This document shows, in pieces, positions 32,844-42,977 of a stretch of DNA of 64,000 nucleotides (position 1 is its first letter; every line of letters starts with the position of its first letter). A program made the translations under genes and the position numbers. The DNA lies in assembly GCF_029962835.1 (NCBI RefSeq), contig NC_080584.1, forward strand, positions 78,334,862-78,398,861, given 5' to 3'. The stretch is from Magnolia sinica. Its lineage: Eukaryota; Streptophyta; Magnoliopsida; Magnoliales; Magnoliaceae. The notes under the pieces were generated by a model, which was not told the origin of the DNA, did not search any database, and saw nothing but the letters and a program-made list of their open reading frames with translations.

Positions 32844-33450
32844 TTAGCGGGAAAAGGGCCGTCCTTGTGCTTTTTGTCTCCAGAGGAGCTTCCTGCATAA
32901 TGGGTTCCTTTTCGAGAGTTGAAGAAGTCTTCGCCATTCGAATATTTTTTTGGTTCGTTTCATGAAGTCTCCCATCATAGTCGGATGGTTTTTCCCTATC
33001 GAGAATAAGAATTTTCCTTCATTAAGCCCAGACATTATCGCAGCCAGAACCATCTTGTCCGAGTAATCATTGACTTGCATTGCTTCTCCATTGAATCGGA
33101 GAATGTAGTCTTTCAGATCCTCCCCATCTTTCTGCTTGATGGTGAGCAGGTGTGCGGAGGGTTTCCTGCACTGCTTCCCTACGATGAACTGAGTGAGGAA
33201 TGCCTTACTTAACTTAGCGAACAAGCCGCTAGACCTCGGCTTTAGTTGTCAATACCAGCCACGCATGGCTCTAGTAAGCGTTATCGAGAATGCTTGACAC
33301 ATAATTGGTCCGGAGGCTGACTAGAGCTCCATCCATGAAAGATACGATTCCATGTGCTCGGTAGGATCCCTGGAGCCTGAGTAGGACGTGATAGGAGGCA
33401 TTCGGAACCTTAGAGGCATCATTGCGTCCATTATTTCTCTAGTGAATGGG
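32844..33450 (-). mobile_element. Tat element gag region
   Basis: Retrotransposon gag core (LTIKQKDGEDLKDYILRF, DKMVLAAIMSGL), typical of Tat/Ogre capsid proteins. Broken. Part of the element at 28878-34740. Confidence 0.85.
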
Positions 33451-34093
33451 GGTTTGGTTTCCTCCATCATCGCGTCCACGGTGGTCGAGACTTAAGTTTG
33501 ATATGTCTGATGCATCATGTCGATCTGGTCTCGCAATTCTTTGAGCTGGGTCTCCTAGAGATCACTGTTTTTAACCACTCCTTCCTGATCCTAATTAGGT
33601 TCGGGAGTCCTTTCGCATCTTCTTCGTTACAATTCGTGACAAAGGTCGGTCGAGGCCAGTGATGATGTTTCAAAGACATGCATCAAGGCTCAGTTCGATG
33701 GCTCTCGTAGCCATATCGGGACTCGAGCAGACGCTCCTCGCGACGCGTCTTGAGACACTACGAGGGCCTGACGTTTTGCAATTGTCGGAGCATTTACCTC
33801 CTGGACTAGAGGTGGATGTTACCTCTTCATTTGCTGCCTCATTTGGCTGACCTTATTGACCAACATTTCCATCTGGTGCTGTAATGCTTGGTATCTGCCT
33901 CCTCGGTTCCTGGATCACTGAGTAGGTTCCGTTGGCGTAGATTCTATCTGTAGTCCAGAGGTTGAATTTCGCGCCCTAGATGGCTCGGGATCAACAACGA
34001 CAATTGGCATATGCATTTTCTTTTTTCTTCTTGGCATTCTCTCTGTGTAGTAAAAGTAGTTTTTTGTTCAAGTTCCCTCAGACAGTGCCAAAA

Positions 34094-34740
34094 TGTTGAT
34101 GCAAAAATCTGGTTTACCCTCACTGAGCTCCGAGCACTCGCGTTAAGACCTGTATGCTTGCACAGGAGAAGGACAAAGGAGACCCTGACTAGAGAAAGGG
34201 AACCTCTGATGCCAAAGTCAAGCTAGGAATCTGGGTAGGTTTTGAGTGAGAGATTTTGCGTACCTGTCTATGCAAATGAGTCCCATATTTATACCTTTTG
34301 TATAGAATGACCGTGCCCATCATTCTCGGCACAACTTATGCCATTTAGCGGGAATGACGCATGCGTTGAAATTGACAGTTGCCCTGAGATCGTGCACCAG
34401 ATATTGTTTCATATGTGCGTAATTGGAGTTAAGCCTCGAGTGTGATTGTAGGGCATATCTCCGTCTAAGCCAACCTTATAATCTGAGTCCTTCCTATGAC
34501 AGTTTGGTTGTGTTGTCAATGAGCACTTGGTCTGAGTCGACGAATGAGGTGTGTAATGGCTTCTTCTGGGTTCCAGGTTGATGTGAAAGCTCTACAAAAG
34601 AATTTGGACAATATAGTACAGCTTGCTCTAGGCCACAGGTCGGCTTGACTTGCTCAGCCATCCCTTCTCCCCGACGTAGTCACCCAACTGGCCTAGCCGG
34701 GCTTATCACAATAGGAGTTGGCTCAAATTCTCCCATAACA
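34094..34740 (-). repeat. Tat element 5' LTR (647 bp)
   Basis: TGTTGATGC...TCCCATAACA, paired with 28878-29540. On the minus strand a TATA box lies near 34290. The primer-binding region (plus strand 'cagacagtgccaaaa', 34079-34093) abuts its inner end. Confidence 0.85.
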
Positions 34741-36479
34741 GTGATTATTCCAAAGCACTCTTTTATCACTTGGTTAAACTTTCTTGGTTGACTTACAACA
34801 AAAAATAGATTAAAAGGATTTAATAATATACCGAATGAAAATTGTACTTTTCGTTTGTGGGATTAAATCTATTAAGTATATTTTCTTTCAATTCCTTTTC
34901 CTTTTTTGCTTTGGAGGAAAATTCACTATAAATTTAATCTCATTCCATTATTAGGATCTTCCATAAGAGACAGATTGTGATTCTCTCCTGATAATACCGG
35001 AAAAATTCCTATAAACAACGTTAAAATGTAGGCTTTGCTTCTTGGTATTGTTTGGCATGCTTGGAGGGAAAGGAAAGTATCTTAAGATGCATTTTGAAGA
35101 ATGTAGGAAGTAATGTCATGCGTTATCTTAGTCCTAACATTGCAAGCAATGCATCTGCAAATCCCCTTGTTGCATGGAATCTTCCCACTTCCATTAATGA
35201 AACCCATCTTAGACCCTTTATACAATGCCATAATAGTATTTCTGCCAGATGCTGGAACTTGTCTTGTGCAGCTTTTCTGCTTTTCCTTCACAGGATGTAT
35301 CTATTGGGGTGCATCTCTAAAATGTAGCGGCATTGCTCTAACGATTAATGCCTTAAAATTATTTTCTACAACTTAAGGACGTTGGTTTCAAGTTTCATTT
35401 CATATATTTCCTTTGACCTCTACATTAAGGAATTAATCCAATGTAAGATCCAGCCTGGTCCTTGTGGGGTATGCGTTTGTATGCTCGATTTATGAATTGT
35501 AAAGTTAAGTGTGTAAAGATTGACCTTATTTCCATTGAATTTGAGAAAGAGAAAGCTGATTGTGAAGCTCTATTTTGTCCCTTATCCTTCTCCCTTGATT
35601 CGCCTCTTTTCTTCTCTTAAGCTAGCCCTCCTCTATTTTGTCAGAAGCTTTGGTTGTTTCTTGCTAGGTCTGGGCGTGGGCATTCCTTTCCCTGACCTAA
35701 GGTGTGAGTTATTTTCTATTCTTTCCTAGCCTTAGATGTGAGCTTTTTCTTTCTCCTAAGGTTAGCCTTTTGTGAAGGGTTTTTACTTTCCTCACCTTTT
35801 GTTTCTTCTTACTCTTTAGTAGTCACAAGTTGAACAACAACTTGGATTTGGTATTTCTAACTTTTGATTTTTCGAATTTTTATAGGCAATGCAATTGTTG
35901 GTTTGGAGTATCAATGTCAGTCTGATTAGTGAATAAAAGTAATATTTGATTCGCATTATGGTCAGGGCAATCACTTGTCATTAATGGGAGACCCATTGTC
36001 ACATAAGTGTCAAAATCAAAGTTCAAATAGCAAAATTAAGATGAGTATCAACTAGTCATTTCAACATCAAACTCAAAGAAAATTCTAGAGCAACCATGAA
36101 TCAGGGGATACCTTTCATGTCTTTTTTATCAGTGTAGTGGTTGGATCCCTGTAAAGCCACAGAATATATGCAGGGTAGTTACCTCATTCCTTCACCCTTG
36201 GATGCAATTAAGTTGAACTTTCTTAAACAAACAACTAATGCAGATACTTGAGTCATAACGAACCAAGCCAGTTTTAAGCCTAACTAGAATGTTAGGGTGT
36301 TTTAAGCTTTGACATTCTGTTACATGCAACCTCTATCAAAGTGATGCAGGAGAGAGCTTAAAACAATAACAGAAAGATCACTATCTTCCTCAAGTGGTTA
36401 AAACCTTAATCTACAAGGAAAGTTCTTAGGTCCATAAGAAAATAGGAGAGAAAATTTCGATATTTTATTGAATAGTGTA
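34741..36479. other. Non-coding, no repeat recognised
   Basis: AT-rich sequence between two Tat LTRs of opposite orientation. Short frames at 35052-35376 have no family resemblance I can see. Pyrimidine-rich stretches at 35560-35800. I see no gene, RNA gene or repeat boundary. Confidence 0.5.
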
Positions 36480-37163
36480 TGTTATGGTAGAATTTGAGCC
36501 GACCCCAATTGAAGTCAGCTCGACTCGGCCACATCCTCGGATGGTTCAACCGAGCTTCGTTCAAGGTCTACTCAACCAGACGAGCGGCCGCATCAGATAC
36601 TTCATCAGGTAAGATCACAAAGCTAGGTAAGTTTGACATGTGACGTGATATGGGCTCGGATGATTTATACTGAACCAATTGCAAGTGATCGAGACATACC
36701 TATTTACAATTGATTTGACATGATCCGAACCTAGTCAGGGATAGTTGTGCGCGACACGTTTGTTCTGTCTGAATCCAGATGATCAATCGAGATACTGCGG
36801 CTGAACCGGGCTTAATCAAGTCATGCACGATAGTATTAACTACTGCACATGATCATGGAATAACCGACGACATCAGCGTACGCGTAGTTCTCGCCTAATG
36901 ACAGAGATCATTCCGAGATTGACGGACATGTTCACTCCAACCAAATAATATAAATAAGAGATTCACCCACAGGAATAAGTACGTAAAATCTCTCACCCGA
37001 AACCTACCAACACTACTAAGAGCCAGATTCCTAGCCTGACCTTGGCATCGGAGGGTCCCCTGCTTAAGCTAAGGTCTCCTTTGTCCTCTTCCTGTGTAGG
37101 TTTACAAGGCTCGGCGCAAGTGCTCAGAGCTCGGTGAGGGTGAAGCGGATTTTTACATCAACA
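36480..37163 (+). repeat. Tat-type 5' LTR in plus orientation (684 bp)
   Basis: TGTTATGGTAG...TTACATCAACA. This is the inverse orientation of the 34094-34740 LTR, and a diverged member of the same family. TATA box 'aatataaataag' near 36945-36956. Followed directly by a primer-binding region (37164-37183, ttttggtgtcgtctatggga), which proves it is a 5' LTR. Confidence 0.8.
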
Positions 37164-37265
37164 TTTTGGTGTCGTCTATGGGAAGCGATATAAAAACTTC
37201 TCCTACCCTACTAGAGAAAATGGCAAGAGGAAAGAAAAAAGCACAAGCTCTGATAATCGTGGCTA
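37164..37265 (+). mobile_element. Leader and gag start of a truncated Tat element
   Basis: Primer-binding region and a few dozen bases of leader up to a basic MARGKKKAQ-type gag start near 37220. The element is lost beyond about 37265. Confidence 0.6.
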
Positions 37266-37740
37266 AATTATCTTGATGATATGATAAATCTTGGGGGTTA
37301 TACCTCACTGGGATAGCCATTGACGTTATCAAACCGTATCCAGTGTGTAGGACATGCAGAGGATGTGCATGCCGGTGATTATGTGGAATAGGAGGAGCCA
37401 GATGATCTTGTGACTTTCTATTCTTAATTTCATTTGTGTTTAAATTTTTACTGTCATGTTTTGTAATAAGTTAAGACATTAGTTTGTATAAGTTTTTGGG
37501 TAACCACAAGAATATTTCGCTATGCATATTTGAACTCCCGCTTATACTTGATTGCTCATATTCCACTAATTTATTAACTCTGATAGAGAAGAAAAAAAAT
37601 GTACGTGATATGTGAGCCACAGTTATAAGTTAACACTCGAATTTTTGGGGAACGATTAGTGTACTCGGGTTTTGAGAATGAGTGTGTTACACTTATCTTA
37701 TCCAATTAGAAGATAAAAGATTTAAAGCACAATTTGAACT
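37266..37740. repeat. Candidate Gypsy LTR fragment
   Basis: Contains 'tactcgggttttgagaa' and ends near 'gtgtgttaca' (37691), reminiscent of the 3' part of plant Gypsy (Tekay-like) LTRs. No partner copy is in the window, so the call is weak. Confidence 0.3.
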
Positions 37741-38817
37741 TCTCATTGAACTAGTTCTCACATGAGTATTGTGATGATTGGAAGGGATTCCATCATCCTA
37801 CCATGCCCAGGAGACAATGGTAAGCAACAGGATTTTCTAATCTCATAATCTCAAAATGGAAAAGAAGATATTCAAAGCTATTGCAGCATCTATTGTAATT
37901 TGAGTCATAATAAATCATAAAAAACTGAAAATATTCCTTAATAATCAATAAAGTTTAACATAAATAAGAATAAAAGAAAAATAAATATCCTAACACGCTA
38001 CAAGCTTCACCTCTTATCTCTAACTAAGAAGTTTAGTTAACCATAAACATGATTGAACTAAAAACTCTTAAATAAAACATAAAAATAAACTAAGGAAAAT
38101 GAATAAAAATTCTTGGAAGGCTGCTCCACCCTTTGGCTTTACTCCTTGAATCCTAATTTGTGCTTAGAAGCAATTAAGAGACTCATATTTATAGTATTTG
38201 CTCAGACCGACTTTGAAACCACCTCAAATTTACATAAAAAGTTACACTTCAGTCGGATCGAAGTTGGGTTCGGTCGAACCGAATTAATGCTGAAAATTCC
38301 ACTCTCTCGCTGGTCAATTCTATGTAATTTCGGTTGGATTGAAGTTGACTTTAGTCGAACTGAATTATGGCTAAAAAATTTATTTCTCGTTGGACTGTTT
38401 TGCCCGATTTTGGTCAGACCAAATTGAATTTTAGTTGGACCGAAGGGTGTTTCAGGACATTTTTGTTTCAGGCTCAGAATTCCAGAAGATGTTTTTTCAC
38501 GACAATTTTAGGAATATATTTTTTTTAGGACAATTTCAAGATTCCTTTTCTTCACTTCAAATCTTTAATTCTTTTCATTCCTCACTTGGTTTTCTTAGAT
38601 CTTTGGCATGTGAATTCTTCATCAATGACTTCCAAATATTCAAATATTCATTTAGTAATTTTTTTAACATAAATCTTCCTTTTGGCATTAATTTCACCTT
38701 AAGTTCTTGAAATCACCTCGCACTTGAAAACATGCATAATTAGATTGATTAAGCACTATCATATTTATAAAACTAAGGTATAAATAAGGAGAAATATGTA
38801 ATATTTCACACTCAACA
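37741..38817. repeat. Diverged relative of the 2.3-kb solo-LTR-like family
   Basis: Shares the 'ccatgcccaggagacaatggt', 'tattgtaatttgagtcat' and 'gctacaagcttcacctctta' blocks, in order, with 15650-16010 and 58980-59340. It ends 'cacactcaaca', like those copies. The left end is missing and the 38.2-38.8 kb part is a different subfamily with 'cggtcgaaccgaatt' motifs. Confidence 0.6.
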
Positions 38818-38849
38818 CTTCTTTCTAAGTCTCGACTACTTATCGGTCG

Positions 38850-39860
38850 ATGGAAAGCTCCACTAACTCTCACGTTTAATTCTTGTAAAAGGACTTCATC
38901 TCATCATCTATCGCTGTTATCCACTTTTTAGCATTTGATTTATCAAGATTCTCTTGAAGAGCAGACGGATCCCCCTCATCTATAAAGATGAAAAATATAG
39001 CATTTGAGTCATCCTTATGTCTTGTCGGTAACTTGCGATCTTGGGACAATTTTATTCTCACAAGTGGCTACTCCACCCTCTCTTGTACCTCTATAAGCAT
39101 CTCTGTATCAGTCTGTGACTCATCTCTATCTACCTGAACGTCCACAATCAACTTTTTCACTTCCTTGTATTCATCCTTAAAAAATAAGGATCCTTCGTTG
39201 AATTTGACATCACAATTAAGGATTATTTTATGTGTGACCTAGTCATACGGCTTGTACCCTTTCGCACCACCACCATATCCAACAAAGATGTACTTTTTTA
39301 ATTCTTTTGTCTGGCTTATATCTCTCAATTGAGAGTATATGAGAGTGAGCATCGCAACTAAATACACACAATCCTGAGTAGTCTGCTTGATGACCACTCC
39401 ATACTTATTTTTGAAATTTTACATTCAATAATCATAGAAGGGGACTGATTTACCGAGTAATAAGCCATGTTAATGACTACAGTCTACAATTTCTTGCCCA
39501 AACCAGTATTATTGATCATGCATCAGACCCTCTCCAAGAGAGTCTGATTCATCCTCTCAGCCACACCGTTCTGCTCTTGGGTATGGTACACTGTGTTGTG
39601 CTTCACGATCCCTTCGTATTTGCAGTATCTATTGAATTCTCCAAAAGTGAATTCTCCACTATTATTTATCGTCAGCACTTTCACATTTCGTTCTGTCTAT
39701 TTTTCCATAATTGCTTAAAGTTGGTGAAAACATCGAATTTATTTTTAATAAAATAAACTCATATTTTCCTATAATAATCATTAATTAATATAACAAACCA
39801 TGTTGACCCTCCACCCAAAACCACGGGCGTCGGCCCCCGTACATCAAAATGCACATAAGC
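38850..39860 (-). mobile_element. Ty1/Copia fragment, integrase to reverse transcriptase
   Basis: On the minus strand the left part encodes the N-terminal reverse-transcriptase signature (KKWITAIDDEMKSFYKN). The right part (about 39500-39620) encodes the 'EQNGVAERMN'-type integrase motif. LTRs are not recognised. A broken fossil, related to the fragment at 53985-54560. Confidence 0.8.
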
Positions 39861-40456
39861 AATCTAAATTTTACATGGAAGCACCTAGAAATGAATCAAA
39901 CAAAGTAATATCAATTGCACAACCAAGTCTAAACATAAATAATCTAAATTTTACGTGAAAAAATCCTTTTGAGAAAAAACCACGGAACAAAGCGATGAAT
40001 AATGCACTATGAAAGCAAAAATTACAAGAGAGATATTACTGATTCAATCAAACCTCGAATCTACTCTACAAGCCCAAGTTATGCCCTTGAAACCTTTAGA
40101 AACGAATTTAGAAAGCCTTAACTCTTCTTCTCTCTCCTAAATCTTGATTACACCCGATATATATAATATTACAATCAGATGAGGAAACAAATTCCACACT
40201 TACACAATTCTGCCCATGTGCTCATTGACACTTTTGATGGGACTTCGATGACATCAAAACACTTTCGATGAAATCAAGAAAAACACCAAAATGTTCCAGC
40301 AGTAAAATGTGGATTTTTTAGATTTTTCTGATGGTATCGTGTACCTATCCATGGCATCGACCACTACTCGATGGCATCGAAAGATCCTATTATTTACAGA
40401 TTTAAGAAATCAACAACAAAGACCACCACGGCATAATGCTCCAAACAATTTCATCG
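39861..40456. other. Non-coding, possibly a Copia 5' region
   Basis: AT-rich with a TATA-like 'cccgatatatataatatt' (about 40154-40170) and repeated 'gatggcatcga' motifs near 40220-40390. It may belong to the adjacent Copia fragment; no boundary could be set. Confidence 0.3.
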
Positions 40457-40609
40457 TCAACAAAGACTGGATGAACCTACTGCATTCCTCTTAAATTTCA
40501 ATGAACTTGCCTGAAGTGGCTGCAGGGAGATGCCAAAATTTCTGAAACGTAAAGGCACGTACTTTGATCTCTTTGCCCCTGCCGCAATCATAGATGGCTC
40601 TACAACCAT
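40457..40609 (-). CDS. Unrecognised 50-residue frame, best copy of a three-copy fragment
   Basis: ATG at 40609; the frame begins MVVEPSMIAAGAKRSKYVPL and continues RFRNFGISLQPLQASSLKFK. The pattern (S/K)KxxxLxxRNxGISLxPLQxSSL is shared with 15080-15315 and, more weakly, 28600-28815, which lie in the opposite orientation. The peptide is basic, serine-rich and acid-poor, as organelle transit peptides are. Another frame downstream reads DDEIVWSIMPWWSLLLIS, with a related DDEID stretch in the other copies, so the original exon may have been longer and is now out of frame. I do not recognise the protein. It could be a relic of a gene captured by a repeat. Confidence 0.3.
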   Translation of the reverse strand: MVVEPSMIAAGAKRSKYVPLRFRNFGISLQPLQASSLKFKRNAVGSSSLC

Positions 40610-41181
40610 ACCCGGTTATAAGGCTAATCCGATTCAAACCGGGGGCGTAACCTGAAGTCAGGGATTACTGATGTGAAAGTAATCCACGTGCACGTTTGAA
40701 AAGTCATCACGGCTTTCTTAATGGAACCCAACTAACACATGCGTCTGGCCCATCTTGGACTTAGAATGCATGGTGATCCAAATGCCATACAGCTACGTGG
40801 TGAGCGGACTCCATGGGCCCTACCATGGTGTATGAATTTATACCACTCAAGCATGACCAGTGACACAGATTGTGTAGTGAGGAGCTCACCACGCTATACG
40901 CAGCATATGGAATCCATCTATTTCTGTGGAGCCTACCCTGATATATATGTTTTTCTCTTTACTCTCCATCTATTTTGCGAGCTTATTTTAAGAAATGAGC
41001 CACATTAAAGGATATTTAAAAATAAAGTAAACTACATTATTGGAAAAAGTGAGGATTGAATGGCAGCCTTTTGTTCCCTCCTTTTAAAAAATGAGCTCAA
41101 AATTAAAGCATATCTAAAGCTCAGGTAAACCATACCATAAGACCAAAAAAAAGTAATTTATATTTGTGTTTCCTTTGGGTC
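40610..41181. other. MITE-family remnants, no gene
   Basis: Pieces of the MULE-MITE arms ('gggccctaccatggtgtatg', 'accctgatatatatg') and short AT-rich stretches. No ends resolved. Confidence 0.4.
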
Positions 41182-41296
41182 GGCCTCCGTAGCTCAGTGG
41201 TAGATACTCCTGTTACACTAACACCAGGGATCCAATGACCATGTAGCGTGGGAGGTGTGTGGGTGTGGGTAAAAAGTTAAAAAGCAAAAAAAAAAT
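41182..41296 (+). mobile_element. tRNA-derived SINE
   Basis: The head 'ggcctccgtagctcagtggtaga' has a good pol III A-box (TAGCTCAGTGG, 41190-41200) and a degraded B-box. A 'gtgtgggtgtggg' body and an A-rich tail (41284-41297) follow. It is not a working tRNA: no anticodon arm and no acceptor pairing. Same family as 7227-7353. Confidence 0.7.
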
Positions 41297-41394
41297 ATTG
41301 CATTACCTTCAATTCAGGACATTATCATCAGGTTAAATGAGGTCACTGTCACCCTACTTTAGCTGCGCGGCGCAGAAATTGCCATGCAATCGGC

Positions 41395-41760
41395 GTCCCA
41401 TCCTTCCTTAAATGAGAAATTATACGATGCGCTGATGGATTATTTTCCTATATGCATTACTTTCTTTATTCTTATAACTGAGACCATGGTTAAATTATCT
41501 ACACCGATGGTTTTATGTGGAGCAACGTGGATGGAACACTTACAAAATTTTCTGCTCATCAAAGAATTGAAACCTCCAAAACTGGGATACATTTTCAGTG
41601 AATATTGACGGTTACTGTTTTCTCTTATAAAGTTGTGCCACGTTTTGAATGGTTCAGATTGTTTTATTAGAATTTCGTTAGATGATACTCAAACCAATGT
41701 TATTCTCAAGCTTTCAGTGGCCTAGATTAACTAATCATGGTTTCACTAATCTGAACTGAA
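41395..41760 (+). promoter_or_regulatory. Distal upstream block of receptor kinase 2, shared with blocks A and B
   Basis: Matches 7890-8165 and 25600-25870 in inverted orientation ('gttttatgtggagcaac', 'cctagattaactaatcatgg'). All three have the same orientation relative to a receptor-kinase gene where one is present. This marks the extent of the ancestral duplicated gene unit: at least 1.6 kb of 5' flank here. Confidence 0.65.
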
Positions 41761-42830
41761 AGTCCACTAATACCACGAAAACACCCGCATTTCCTACCGT
41801 ATAAATAGTCTTCCGAAGGGCGTCTTTGAGGGAAGCGGATTGCCAGTGATCCTGGACAGAGAGATATACCTGTCCTCAGTGCTGTGTGGGCCGTAGAGAT
41901 GTACTTGACAAATCTACTCCATCCATCTGTTTTTAATTACCACAATAGGATAGTAACCTTAAAACCCAGCAGATCCAAAACTCAGGTGGGCCATCCCAAA
42001 CGAAACAGTTGGAACAAAAGCGTCCACCATAGAAACCTTCTTGAAGGTGACCGTTATGTTTATACGCCGTATGAACCATTCCTAGGGTTATTACCATCAA
42101 ATAAATTATAGCCACAAATATCATCCTGATACAAAATTTCTGGCAACTGTAGCCGTTCAACCACCACGGTTTGATGTGATGTGGCATCACTATTGGGTTT
42201 TGATTTGCCTGATTTTTAGAACCCTACCCTACCGTGATCTTCTAAAACAGTTAAGTAGGGTGGATTTTTTCAACGACATTTATGGCCTCGGGGGCAAGTA
42301 GAGCTAGACACCAAGCAACTCGATCAGTTGCTTTCCCCAGCTCGAGTTCGGCTTATTTCGGTGACCGAGTCATTTGTCTAGCTTGACTTCGCTCGGGTAG
42401 CAGCTCGAGGCGGAGATGGAGTATGAACTTTCAAGTTTTTGAGTTCGAGTTTAGTTCTGGGTGACAGACAAATCATACGGCTTCCGCTCCACTGACTGGT
42501 ACGTAAGAGAAAATCTATGGTAGGGTTGCTAACATTTTGGCTGTGTACACACGAGCTTCTAGTTTGGTGAATGGGGTCTTTTTTGGTAATCTAATCATAG
42601 GTGTGATGAAACACATGAGGATGGATAACTAAAGAAAATATTTTTGATTGCAGTGTCCTATTTATTAAGGAATTTCTCTTATGAATGTAGACCGTTGCTA
42701 AATTTCTGTTGTAAAGCAGTCATTAATAAAAGGAATAATTTTTCAATTTGAAGATTTTCACATTGAAGATTTTTTTAATCAATTTTCATTAAAAATGCAG
42801 ACAAAACCACGTGAATGGTGTGGATTTCTG
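41761..42830. other. Insertion-derived sequence in the receptor kinase 2 upstream region
   Basis: Interrupts the homology with blocks A and B. It holds MITE-family arms (41880-42230, 'ccatccatctgttttt ... aggtgggccatcc') and a stretch of 'cagctcgag' motifs (42300-42470) like those of hAT MITEs. No gene. Homology resumes at about 42811 with 'tggtgtggatttctg'. Confidence 0.5.
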
Positions 42831-42905
42831 AAACATGAGCCCCACCTATCATAATTTAAAAGGCATGTATAGTGCACAAACATGAGCCCCACCTATCATA
42901 ATTTA
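42831..42905 (+). promoter_or_regulatory. 28-bp direct repeat in the proximal promoter of receptor kinase 2
   Basis: The 28 bases starting aaacatgagccccacc are identical at 42831-42858 and 42878-42905, 73 to 147 bases upstream of the chosen ATG (42978). A single diverged copy is present, inverted, in block A (about 7838-7862) and block B. No good TATA box is seen between the repeat and the ATG; 'aataaat' near 42923 is the best candidate. Confidence 0.6.
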
Positions 42906-42977
42906 GGAGGGCGTTTCAGTCACAATAAATTCTCATTCTCACATCTATCTTGCTTGTCCATGCATGTTTCAGTAGGC

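Larger units (their letters stand above)
28878..34740 (-). mobile_element. Tat-type Ty3/Gypsy retrotransposon, internally reduced (5.86 kb)
   Basis: On the minus strand: 5' LTR (34094-34740), primer-binding region just inside it (about 34070-34093), gag (about 32840-34030), protease (31873-32388), part of reverse transcriptase (about 31140-31860), then the antisense accessory frame (plus strand, 30119 on) and the 3' LTR (28878-29540). RNase H and integrase are missing. Gag and protease with VDTGSSIDILYYEAF and an antisense frame next to the 3' LTR fit the Tat lineage. It is a fossil with many breaks. The LTRs differ at roughly one base in seven by eye, so it is old. The bases flanking the two LTRs do not match, so no target duplication is recognisable. 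Confidence 0.88.

Noticed and set aside
28873-34745. Target duplication for the block B Tat element
   Set aside because: The five bases on each side (gggct and gtgat) do not match.
35052-35376. Overlapping small frames between the Tat LTRs
   Set aside because: No family resemblance, open in both strands, no start or splice context. Treated as chance.
36480-38817. A single large retrotransposon spanning this region
   Set aside because: The Tat LTR/leader, the candidate Gypsy LTR fragment and the solo-LTR relative have different family signatures and abrupt junctions. They are separate fragments.
41182-41255. tRNA gene
   Set aside because: A good A-box but no anticodon stem, a degraded B-box and an A-rich tail. 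It fits a tRNA-derived SINE instead.
42882-42977. Longer N-terminus for receptor kinase 2 (in-frame ATGs at 42882 and 42960)
   Set aside because: The upstream codons include part of the 28-bp promoter repeat and have no counterpart in copy 1. The signal peptide begins properly at 42978.
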